Below are positions 57,495-64,000 of a DNA stretch of 64,000 nt, piece by piece (positions within the stretch are counted from its first letter, which is position 1; each line of letters starts with the position of its first letter). The stretch comes from Aquibium oceanicum. Its GTDB lineage: Bacteria; Pseudomonadota; Alphaproteobacteria; Rhizobiales; Rhizobiaceae. Made by a program: the position numbers and the translations under genes. The notes below the pieces were generated by a model that had not been told where the DNA came from, did not search any database, and saw only the letters and a list, made by a program, of their open reading frames with translations. The stretch lies in assembly GCF_001889605.1 (NCBI RefSeq), contig NZ_CP018171.1:2626501-2690500 (forward strand). Reading direction: 5' to 3'.

Positions 57495-59099
57495 GTGGCC
57501 TGGTTTCTAGCCCTCGTCGTACTGGTCGTAGTCGTCGTACTCGGCGTTCTCTTCCTCAACCGCTTCTATGCCAAGTCGACGCGCGAGACCGCGCTGGTGC
57601 GCACCGGCCTAGGGGGACGCCGCATCTTGATGGACGGCGGCGCGGTGGCGCTTCCGATCCTTCACCGCATCGAGCGCATCAACATGCGCACGATGAGGCT
57701 CAAGATCGAGCGCCAGGGTCCCCAGGCACTGATTTCCGAGGACCGGCTGCGAGTCGACGTCTCGATGGAGTTCCACGTTCGGGTCGAGCCAACCGACGCC
57801 GGCATTGCCACCGCCGCGCAGGCTTTCGGCTCGAAGTCCTTCCGCGAGGAGGAGATGCAGGGGCTGATCGAGGGCAAGCTTGTCGATGCGATCCAGTCCG
57901 CCGTCGCCAGCCGCTCGATGGACGAACTGCACGAGCGGCGCGACGCCTTCGTGGAGGCGGTCGCCGAGCGCCTTTCAGCCAATCTCGCCCGTTCCGGCCT
58001 GATGCTCGATTCGGTTTCGCTGGTGCGCCTCGACCAGACACCGTTCAACGCGCTCGACGAGAACAACGCCTTCAATGCCGTCGGCATGAGGAAACTCGCC
58101 GAACTGGTCAGCCACAACAAGAAGGCCCGCGTGCAGGTCGAGACCGAGACCGACGTCGAGGTGCGGCGCCGGCAGCTCGAGCAGACCAAGCAGCGGCTGA
58201 TGATCGAGCGCGAGCAGGAGGAGGCCGAACTCGCCAAGCGGCTCGACCTCGAGCGGCGCCGGATCGATCTAGACACCGAAATTCACAATGCCCGCACCGA
58301 AGCGGACCGCATCGCCGAGGAAGCCCGCATCGCCAAGGCCGGCGAGGTCAAGCGCGCCGAGATCGAGCGCGATCTCGTGCTGCGCAAGCACGAGATCGAG
58401 GCGATGCTCGCGGTGGAGACCGCCAAGATCGACAACGCCATCCGCATCGCGGCCAAGCGCGGCGAGGAGCAGGCGGCGGAAGCCGGCTTCGAGACCGCCC
58501 GCACGAAGCTGGTCAAAGCCCAAGAGGCGGTCCAGACCGAGCGCGACATGGCCGCAGCCGAGCGCATGCGTCAGCTTGCGCTCCTGAAGGCGCGCGAGAA
58601 TGCCGAGGTCGAGGACCAGAAGGTGAAGGCGCAGGTCGACACCATCCTCGAACTTGCCAAGGCAGAGGGCAATGCCGTCCAGGTCAGAGCCGAGGCAGAG
58701 CGTCACCGCCTGATCTCGGAATCCGAAGGCAAGGCCGCCATGATCGAGGCGGAGAACGCGCAGAGCGAACAGATCCTGCGGCTGAGGCTGGAACTGCACA
58801 AGCTCGACATGCTGCCGGAGATCGCCGCCCAGATGGTGAAGCCGGCCGAAAAGATCGACTCTATCCGCATCAACCACATTTCGGGCCTGGGTTCGTTGGG
58901 CGGAGGAAGTGGAGCCGGAGAGGGAGGCAGCGGCAGTGGCGGAGGTTTCCAGTCGGCGCTCGATTCCATCATGGGCATGGCCATCGGCTTCCCCGCGCTG
59001 AAGAAGCTCGGCGAGGAGATCGGCGTGGAGATGGACGCCAATCTCGGTGCCCGCGCGCTGGACGCTATCAACCGCACGCCCGTGCGCAAGAAAGACTGA
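57495..59099 (+). CDS. Flotillin-like SPFH-domain membrane protein
   Basis: A 534-residue protein with an N-terminal transmembrane segment (WFLALVVLVVVVVLGVLFL), an SPFH/band-7 domain (about 30-200; VRTGLGGRRILMDGGAVALPILHRIERINMRTM), a long charged coiled coil (about 220-420) and a Gly/Ser-rich stretch (about 465-480) before a conserved tail. Such proteins scaffold membrane microdomains. GTG 57495 follows GGAG at 57483-57486. The 62-bp spacing to the binding protein gene suggests one operon, an unusual association with an ABC importer. Confidence 0.92.
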   Translation: MAWFLALVVLVVVVVLGVLFLNRFYAKSTRETALVRTGLGGRRILMDGGAVALPILHRIERINMRTMRLKIERQGPQALISEDRLRVDVSMEFHVRVEPTDAGIATAAQAFGSKSFREEEMQGLIEGKLVDAIQSAVASRSMDELHERRDAFVEAVAERLSANLARSGLMLDSVSLVRLDQTPFNALDENNAFNAVGMRKLAELVSHNKKARVQVETETDVEVRRRQLEQTKQRLMIEREQEEAELAKRLDLERRRIDLDTEIHNARTEADRIAEEARIAKAGEVKRAEIERDLVLRKHEIEAMLAVETAKIDNAIRIAAKRGEEQAAEAGFETARTKLVKAQEAVQTERDMAAAERMRQLALLKARENAEVEDQKVKAQVDTILELAKAEGNAVQVRAEAERHRLISESEGKAAMIEAENAQSEQILRLRLELHKLDMLPEIAAQMVKPAEKIDSIRINHISGLGSLGGGSGAGEGGSGSGGGFQSALDSIMGMAIGFPALKKLGEEIGVEMDANLGARALDAINRTPVRKKD

Positions 59100-59160
59100 T
59101 CACGCAACCGATTTCTGACGCGCCGGGAGACGCGTCCCAACGACGAAAAGGGGAAGAACG

Positions 59161-60399
59161 ATGACCATTACCAGACGCACCATTCTCAAGGGCGCGGCGG
59201 CCGCCGGCTCAGCGGCACTCGCAAGCCCGGTCTTCATCCGCAACGCCTTCGCCGAGGATCCGATCAAGCTCGGCACCGTCTTCGACATATCCGGCATCTT
59301 CGACGCCTACGGCAAGCCAATCGACATGGCCGTGCAGCTCGCGGTGAAGCAGCTCAATGACGGCGGCGGTCTGCTCGGCCGGCCGATCGAGCACATCGGC
59401 TACGACACGCAGTCGAACATGGCGCTCTACACGCAATACGCCCAGCAGCTGACCCGCCAGGTCAAAGTCGACGTCGTGCACGGCGGCATTCTGTCGGCTT
59501 CGCGCGAAGCGATACGCCAGACGCTGCGCCGCGCCAACACGCTCTATTTCTACAACATCCAGTACGAGGGCGGCGTCTGCGACAGGAACTGTTTCATTAC
59601 CGGTGTGACGCCGGCGCAGACCACCGAGGTGCAGATTCCCTACACGATGGAGAAGTGGGGCAAGAAGGTCTACATCCTCGCCGCCGACTACAACTACGGC
59701 CAGCTCATGGCCCGCTGGATCCAGAAATACTTCAAGGACAACGGCGGCGAGACCGTTGCGGTGGACTTCTTCCCGCTGGACGTGGCCGATTTCGGATCGA
59801 CCATCACCAAGATCCAGACGGCCGCGCCCGACATGGTCTATTCGGCGCTCGTCGGCGGCGCGCACCTGTCCTTCTACCGCCAGTGGGCGGCAGCGGGCAT
59901 GAAGTCGCGCATCCCGCTCGCCTCGACAACGCTCGGCGTCGGTTCCGAACACCTCGTGCTGACGCCCGAGGAAGGGGACGGCATCGTGGTCTGCTACAAC
60001 TACTCGCCCGAGCTCGATACGCCTGCCAACAAGGCGTTCACAACTGCCTGGGGCGAGATGCACGGGGCCGAGACCATTCCCAACATCCACGAACTGGCCG
60101 TGTCCAACTATCAGGGCATCATGTTGTGGGCGGAGGCCGTCAAGGCGGCGAATTCGGTCGAGCATGACAGCCTGATCACGGCGCTGGACAGCGGGCTCTC
60201 CTACGAGGGACCGGCCGGCATGGTGACCATCGATCCGAAAACGCACCACGCCACGCTCGACGTCCATCTGATGGAGATGCGGGACCAGAAGCTCAACGTC
60301 ATCAAGAGCTTCGGCGCGCGCGAACCGATTGACACCCAGTTGGTCTGCGATCTCGTCGCCAACCCCGACGACAACCAGCAGTACGAAATCGACATCTGA
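59161..60399 (+). CDS. Urea/short-chain amide-type ABC transporter substrate-binding protein
   Basis: A 412-residue binding protein exported by the twin-arginine route: TRRTILKGAAAAGSAALASPVF. The mature part begins DPIKLGTVFDISGIFDAYGKPIDMAVQLAVKQLNDGGGLLGRPIE and has the Peripla_BP_5 group features seen in UrtA and FmdD, such as YFYNIQYEGGVCDRNCFITG (two cysteines, likely a disulfide) and LAVSNYQGIMLWAEAVKAA. GGGGAAGAACG precedes the ATG. Urea, formamide or acetamide are candidate ligands; a branched amino acid is less likely. Confidence 0.87.
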   Translation: MTITRRTILKGAAAAGSAALASPVFIRNAFAEDPIKLGTVFDISGIFDAYGKPIDMAVQLAVKQLNDGGGLLGRPIEHIGYDTQSNMALYTQYAQQLTRQVKVDVVHGGILSASREAIRQTLRRANTLYFYNIQYEGGVCDRNCFITGVTPAQTTEVQIPYTMEKWGKKVYILAADYNYGQLMARWIQKYFKDNGGETVAVDFFPLDVADFGSTITKIQTAAPDMVYSALVGGAHLSFYRQWAAAGMKSRIPLASTTLGVGSEHLVLTPEEGDGIVVCYNYSPELDTPANKAFTTAWGEMHGAETIPNIHELAVSNYQGIMLWAEAVKAANSVEHDSLITALDSGLSYEGPAGMVTIDPKTHHATLDVHLMEMRDQKLNVIKSFGAREPIDTQLVCDLVANPDDNQQYEIDI

Positions 60400-60420
60400 T
60401 CGGGCAGACCTCGTTCGCTT

Positions 60421-60462
60421 CCTCTCCGGCTAGCCGGAGGGGGAGCGTCCGGATGGCCGGAC
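60421..60462 (+). promoter_or_regulatory. Two hairpins between the binding-protein and permease genes
   Basis: The first is a 20-base palindrome at 60421-60440 centred on TCCGGC-TA-GCCGGA; the second is GTCCGG-atgg-CCGGAC at 60447-60462. They occupy the spacer after the binding-protein stop and have no T-runs. Such stems usually protect the upstream message and set a higher level of binding protein. Confidence 0.55.
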
Positions 60463-60497
60463 ACGATACCAATTCCGACAGGAAAGAGCGGGCCCTG

Positions 60498-61364
60498 ATG
60501 GACCTCGCAGCCGTCTTCATCCTCGAAATCCTCTATTCGATCGCGGTTCTGGTTCTGATCAGCGCCGGGCTGGCGGTCGTGTTCGGGATGATGCGCGTCA
60601 TCAACCTCGCCCATGGCGAGTTCATGATGATGGGCGGCTACGCGACAATCGTCGCCGTCAAGGCGGGGGTGAACGTTTATGTCGCGATGTTGATCGTGGC
60701 GCCGCTCGCCGTCGGCCTGATCGGGCTCGTCGTGGAACGGCTCGTGATCCGCTTCCTCTACGGGCGGCTCGTCGACACGATGCTTGCCACCTGGGGGCTC
60801 AGCCTCGCCTTCACGGGCGCGGCGGTCATGATCTTCGGCAACACGACGACCGGCGTCTCGACGCCGATCGAGGGCTTCACCCTCGGCGCCTACCAGATCA
60901 ACGGCTACAACTTCTTCATCATCATCGTATCGATCCTGCTGCTGGTCGCTTCCTATATCGTCCTGCGCGGCACCCGGCTCGGCCTCGTCGCCCGCGGCAC
61001 CATGCAGAGCGCCGACATGGCCTCGGCCCTCGGCTACAGCCCCGACCGGGTCTACATGACGACCTTCTTCGTCGGTTCGGCGCTTGCCGGGCTTGCCGGG
61101 GGCGTGCTCGCGCCGCTCGTCGGCCTCGTGCCGACGTGGGGCACGCTCTATATCGCCAAGGCCTTCATCACCGTCATCTCCGGTGGCGCCTCTATCGTCC
61201 TCGGCCTGCTCTCCAGCGCGACCGTCTTCGGCCTCGTGTCGCAGACCTTCACCTTCCTCTCCGGGCCGGTCATCGGCGAAGTGGCGCTTCTGGTTGCCGC
61301 CATCGTGCTGTTGCGCCTACTGCCTCAGGGCATCACCGGCCGCTTCTTCAAGGGACGCCTCTGA
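60498..61364 (+). CDS. Branched ABC transporter permease, UrtB-like
   Basis: A 288-residue permease of the LivH/UrtB type with about eight spans. Landmarks are VLVLISAGLAVVFGMMRVINLAHGEFMMMGGY at the start and RGTRLGLVARGTMQSADMASALGYSPDRVYMTTFFVGSALAGLAGGVLAP, the coupling region. ATG 60498 is preferred; ATG 60453 would start in the loop of a hairpin and add hydrophilic residues. It is adjacent to the UrtC-like gene with no gap. Confidence 0.9.
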   Translation: MDLAAVFILEILYSIAVLVLISAGLAVVFGMMRVINLAHGEFMMMGGYATIVAVKAGVNVYVAMLIVAPLAVGLIGLVVERLVIRFLYGRLVDTMLATWGLSLAFTGAAVMIFGNTTTGVSTPIEGFTLGAYQINGYNFFIIIVSILLLVASYIVLRGTRLGLVARGTMQSADMASALGYSPDRVYMTTFFVGSALAGLAGGVLAPLVGLVPTWGTLYIAKAFITVISGGASIVLGLLSSATVFGLVSQTFTFLSGPVIGEVALLVAAIVLLRLLPQGITGRFFKGRL

Positions 61365-62396
61365 ATGGACCGCAGCGCCCTTCGAGACGCGCCCTGGGTC
61401 GTGGCGGCGGGCATCGTCGTGATGTTCGCGGCGCCGCTGATCCTGAATTTCTACACGCTCACGCTGCTGGTGATCTACGGCATGCTTGCGCTGAGCCTCG
61501 GCCTTATCTGGGGCTTCGGCGGCATCCTGTGTTTCGGCCAGGCCGCGTTTTACGGGTTAGGCGCTTATGCCTACGCCATCTCGGCCGCCAACATCGGCGA
61601 GAGCACGGTACCGATGCTCCTGGCGATCGCCATCCCCTTCGTCTTCGCATTCCTGCTCGGCGCGATGATGTTCTACGGCAGGCTCACGGACGTCTACATG
61701 GGCGTCATCACGCTGGTCGTGACGCTGATCTTCTTCCGCTTCATGAACACGACGGCGGGACCGGAATACCAGATCGGGCAGGCCCGCCTCGGCGGCTACA
61801 ACGGCATCCCTGGCTACCAGACACTCAACGTGCCGGGTGACGCCTCCGCCTACATCTGGGACGAGAGCCTCTACTACACCTGCTTCGTCATCCTGCTCGT
61901 CGTCTACGTGCTGGTGCGGCTCTTGCTGGCGAGTCCGTTCGGCCGCATCGCCGTAGCCATCCGGGAAAACGAGAACCGCGTCGAGCTGATGGGCTACGAC
62001 GCACGACTTCGCAAGAGCGTCCTCTTCGCGATCGGCGGCGGCATCGCGGGGCTCGCGGGCGCGCTCTATGCCTCCTGGGCCGAGATCGTGACGCCCGGTC
62101 TCTTCTCGCTCGGCCAGTCGGCCGAGATCATCATCTGGTGCATCGTCGGAGGTCTCGGCACGCTGGTCGGACCCGTCCTGGGCGCGGCGGTTCTCGGCTA
62201 CCTGAAATTCGCGCTCGGCCAGCAGACGGCGGTCGACAACGTGCTCGTCATGGGCCTGATCCTCGTCGTCGTCGTGCTCGTCCTGCCGCGCGGCGTGGTG
62301 CCGTCGCTGATCACTGCCTTCAGCCGCTCGTCGCGCCGCAGAGGCCCCGGGAGCAGGCGACGCCGCGGACCCAGGGGAGCGCGCGCCGATGGCTGA
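61365..62396 (+). CDS. Branched ABC transporter permease, UrtC-like
   Basis: A 343-residue permease of the LivM/UrtC type with eight to ten spans. Landmarks are LGLIWGFGGILCFGQAAFYGLGAYAYA and AIRENENRVELMGYDARLRKSVLFAIGGGIAGLAGALYASW, the coupling region. The C-terminal tail is unusually basic (SRSSRRRGPGSRRRRGPRG). It starts directly after the UrtB-like stop and overlaps the UrtD-like gene by 8 bp. Confidence 0.9.
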   Translation: MDRSALRDAPWVVAAGIVVMFAAPLILNFYTLTLLVIYGMLALSLGLIWGFGGILCFGQAAFYGLGAYAYAISAANIGESTVPMLLAIAIPFVFAFLLGAMMFYGRLTDVYMGVITLVVTLIFFRFMNTTAGPEYQIGQARLGGYNGIPGYQTLNVPGDASAYIWDESLYYTCFVILLVVYVLVRLLLASPFGRIAVAIRENENRVELMGYDARLRKSVLFAIGGGIAGLAGALYASWAEIVTPGLFSLGQSAEIIIWCIVGGLGTLVGPVLGAAVLGYLKFALGQQTAVDNVLVMGLILVVVVLVLPRGVVPSLITAFSRSSRRRGPGSRRRRGPRGARADG

Positions 62397-63105
62397 CGTC
62401 GTCCTCGAGACCCGCAACCTCACCATGCGGTTCGGCGGCGTCACCGCCGTCGACAACGTCAATTTCAAGCTCCGCCGCGGCGAGCTTCGCTGCCTGATCG
62501 GGCCGAACGGCGCGGGCAAGACCACCTTCTTCCGCTGCCTTACCGGCATCCTCAAGCCGACCGCCGGCGAGGTCTTCATCGACGACATCGAAACCACCGG
62601 TTGGGACCCGCAGTACGTCGCGCGCATGGGCATCGGCATCAAGACGCAGGTGCCGAGCGTCATGGACGGTCTGTCGGTGCGCGAGAACGTCTGGCTGTCG
62701 GCCTACCGCCTGAGCGGTGCCCGGGAGGCGGATCGCATCGCGGCCGAGGTCATCGAGCGGCTCGGCCTCGGCGACATCGCACGTTCCACCGTCGGACGGC
62801 TCGCACACGGCGAACGCCAGCGCGTCGAACTCGGCATCGTGGTCGCAGCGCGCCCCTGGCTGGTGCTCCTGGACGAGCCGGCGGCGGGCATGACCGGCGA
62901 GGAGGTCGAGCGCATGGTCGGCATCATCCACGAGATCAACCGCGACGCGGCTTTGATCATCGTCGAGCACGACATGCAGTTCATCCGCTCGATCGCGGCA
63001 CAGATTACCGTCTTCTCGCAGGGAGCCGTGCTGATGGAAGACACGGTCGAGGCCGTCATGAGCGACAGCCGCGTGCGCGACGTCTACCTGGGCAAGAGGG
63101 GCTGA
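62389..63105 (+). CDS. ABC transporter ATP-binding protein, UrtD/LivG-like
   Basis: A 238-residue ATPase: Walker A GPNGAGKTT near residue 42, Walker B WLVLLDEPAAGMTGEE and H-loop IIVEHDMQFIRSIA. The signature is somewhat atypical, AHGERQRVELGIVVAA instead of LSGGQ, as is usual in UrtD proteins. It overlaps the permease by 8 bp and shares one base with the next ATPase start (TGATG). Confidence 0.9.
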   Translation: MADVVLETRNLTMRFGGVTAVDNVNFKLRRGELRCLIGPNGAGKTTFFRCLTGILKPTAGEVFIDDIETTGWDPQYVARMGIGIKTQVPSVMDGLSVRENVWLSAYRLSGAREADRIAAEVIERLGLGDIARSTVGRLAHGERQRVELGIVVAARPWLVLLDEPAAGMTGEEVERMVGIIHEINRDAALIIVEHDMQFIRSIAAQITVFSQGAVLMEDTVEAVMSDSRVRDVYLGKRG

Positions 63106-64000
63106 TGACCGACACGCGCTCCGCTCTCGACATCCGCGGCCTGACGGCCGGCTACGGGCGCATCCCCGTCCTGCACGGCATCGACCTGACCGTCGCCGCT
63201 GACGAATTCGTCGGCATTCTCGGCCACAACGGCATGGGGAAGTCGACGCTCCTGAAGACCGTGATGGGGTTTATCCCCGCGACGGGCGGCACGGTGAGGC
63301 TCGACGGCGAGGACGTCACCGGGCTTCCCCCGCACGAGCGTTCGCGGCGCGGCATCGGCTACGTGCCGCAGGGCAGGGGCATCTTCCCGAAACTGTCCGT
63401 GCGCGACAACCTGCGCATGGCCTGGCATGCCGACACGGGGCTGGACGAGGGCGAAGCCGTCGACCGCGTGCTCGCCGATTTCCCGCGCGTCGAGCGCCTT
63501 CTCGATCGCGACGGCGGTGCGCTATCCGGCGGCGAGCAACAGTTGCTGGCGCTTGCCCGCTGCCTCATGGCCAATCCCTGGCTCCTCCTTCTCGACGAAC
63601 CGACCGAGGGCATACAGCCCTCCATCATCGAGGAGATCGAGGACACGCTGACAAGATTGCGCAGGAGCCGCGGCCTGACCGTCGTGCTGGTCGAGCAGAA
63701 TTTCGAGTTCATCGCCACGCTGTCCGACCGGGTCGTCGTCCTGGAGCGCGGCCGCGTCACCGGCGAGATCCATGCCGAGGCGCTGAAGGACCCGCGCCAG
63801 GTGGAGGAATTCCTCGGCTTCGGATCGGTGCGCCGCACCCGTGCCGGCGGCGGCCATGGCGCGACATCACCCTCGCCCGCGCGGCCCGCCGGCTCCCGCC
63901 CCTCCGGCGCACCGGCGCAGGCCCTGCCCGGCGTGCCGACCTTCAGCCCCGCCGGCAATCCCGCCATGGCCGCGCATGCGATGCTCTCGCCCTCATCGGC
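63105..64000 (+). CDS. ABC transporter ATP-binding protein, UrtE/LivF-like, with extended C-terminus (runs off the window)
   Basis: Second ATPase of the importer. It begins MTDTRSALDIRGLTAGYG; Walker A is GHNGMGKST near residue 40, signature LSGGEQQLLALARCL, Walker B WLLLLDEPTEGIQPS and H-loop VVLVEQNFEFIATL. The ATPase domain is complete by about residue 240 (EEFLGFG), where UrtE proteins end. The frame then continues for more than 50 residues as an Ala/Pro/Gly/Ser-rich segment without a stop before the window edge. It could be a tail or a linker to a further domain. ATG 63105 overlaps the previous stop. Confidence 0.88.
   Translation, partial: MTDTRSALDIRGLTAGYGRIPVLHGIDLTVAADEFVGILGHNGMGKSTLLKTVMGFIPATGGTVRLDGEDVTGLPPHERSRRGIGYVPQGRGIFPKLSVRDNLRMAWHADTGLDEGEAVDRVLADFPRVERLLDRDGGALSGGEQQLLALARCLMANPWLLLLDEPTEGIQPSIIEEIEDTLTRLRRSRGLTVVLVEQNFEFIATLSDRVVVLERGRVTGEIHAEALKDPRQVEEFLGFGSVRRTRAGGGHGATSPSPARPAGSRPSGAPAQALPGVPTFSPAGNPAMAAHAMLSPSS

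Overview
The window is about 64 kb of GC-rich (roughly 63-65%), gene-dense chromosome from an alphaproteobacterium, most likely a Hyphomicrobiales (Rhizobiales) member near Mesorhizobium, Aminobacter or Nitratireductor. Pointers are a RirA-type Rrf2 iron regulator with its TGA-N9-TCA box, eukaryote-like glutamine synthetase II with a sigma-54 promoter, a glpSTPQUV-type glycerol ABC transporter, a BA14K protein, an Lrp-type regulator divergent from putA, and GyrA with alanine at the E. coli Ser83 position. No rRNA, tRNA, CRISPR array, insertion sequence or prophage was recognised.

Layout. 1-2.3 kb: end of gabD, aldose 1-epimerase and a KDG-type sugar kinase. 2.4-4.6 kb: a YtkA/FixH-like protein, a di-heme cytochrome c peroxidase lipoprotein and a two-TM ion channel. 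4.6-8.9 kb: Lrp regulator divergent from bifunctional putA. 8.9-9.8 kb: a small islet with a CdiI-like orphan immunity gene and a doubtful small gene. 9.8-12.6 kb: heme-degrading ABM monooxygenase, rirA with an IRO box, thioesterase/hydrolase pair and an excalibur protein. 12.7-22.5 kb: a TetR-controlled aromatic catabolic operon (TRAP-TAXI transporter, LigI-like lactonase, type I extradiol dioxygenase, GalB-like hydratase, RraA-type aldolase, GalD-like tautomerase, DUF1932 dehydrogenase, FAA hydrolase), mostly joined by ATGA overlaps. 22.7-30.7 kb: housekeeping genes gyrA, coaD, two cyclophilins, queA and tgt. 31.3-35.8 kb: the conserved Anbu operon (circularly permuted ATP-grasp, alpha-E, transglutaminase, Anbu proteasome-like protease), here interrupted by a four-helix-bundle cassette flanked by inverted repeats. 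35.8-37.8 kb: HpaR-like MarR regulator divergent from a PLP amino-acid decarboxylase. 37.9-48 kb: glycerol regulon glpR-glpD-glpSTPQUV-glpK. 48-52.1 kb: pyrB, an inactive pyrC paralogue, plsY and dprA. 52.2-55.4 kb: BA14K protein, glnII divergent from a DUF2735 gene, and a membrane diguanylate cyclase. 55.6-64 kb: MarR regulator, a cytoplasmic AmiC-like amide/urea sensor, a flotillin, and a urea/amide-type branched ABC transporter (SBP, two permeases, two ATPases; the last runs off the end).

How the parts work together. The glp block takes in glycerol, phosphorylates it (GlpK), oxidises it (GlpD) and is probably repressed by GlpR at repeated TTTCGTTTTC-like sites; plsY consumes the same intermediate. 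The aromatic operon appears to end in the 4-oxalomesaconate branch of the protocatechuate/gallate 4,5-cleavage pathway but carries a type I (VOC) dioxygenase rather than LigAB-type genes, so its entry substrate is unknown. The last operon looks built for sensing and importing a small amide or urea-like nitrogen source, with an unexpected flotillin gene and a regulatory region full of repeats. The most interesting candidates for new biology are the interrupted Anbu operon, the flotillin-containing amide transport locus, the atypical aromatic operon and a Tgt lacking most canonical zinc ligands.
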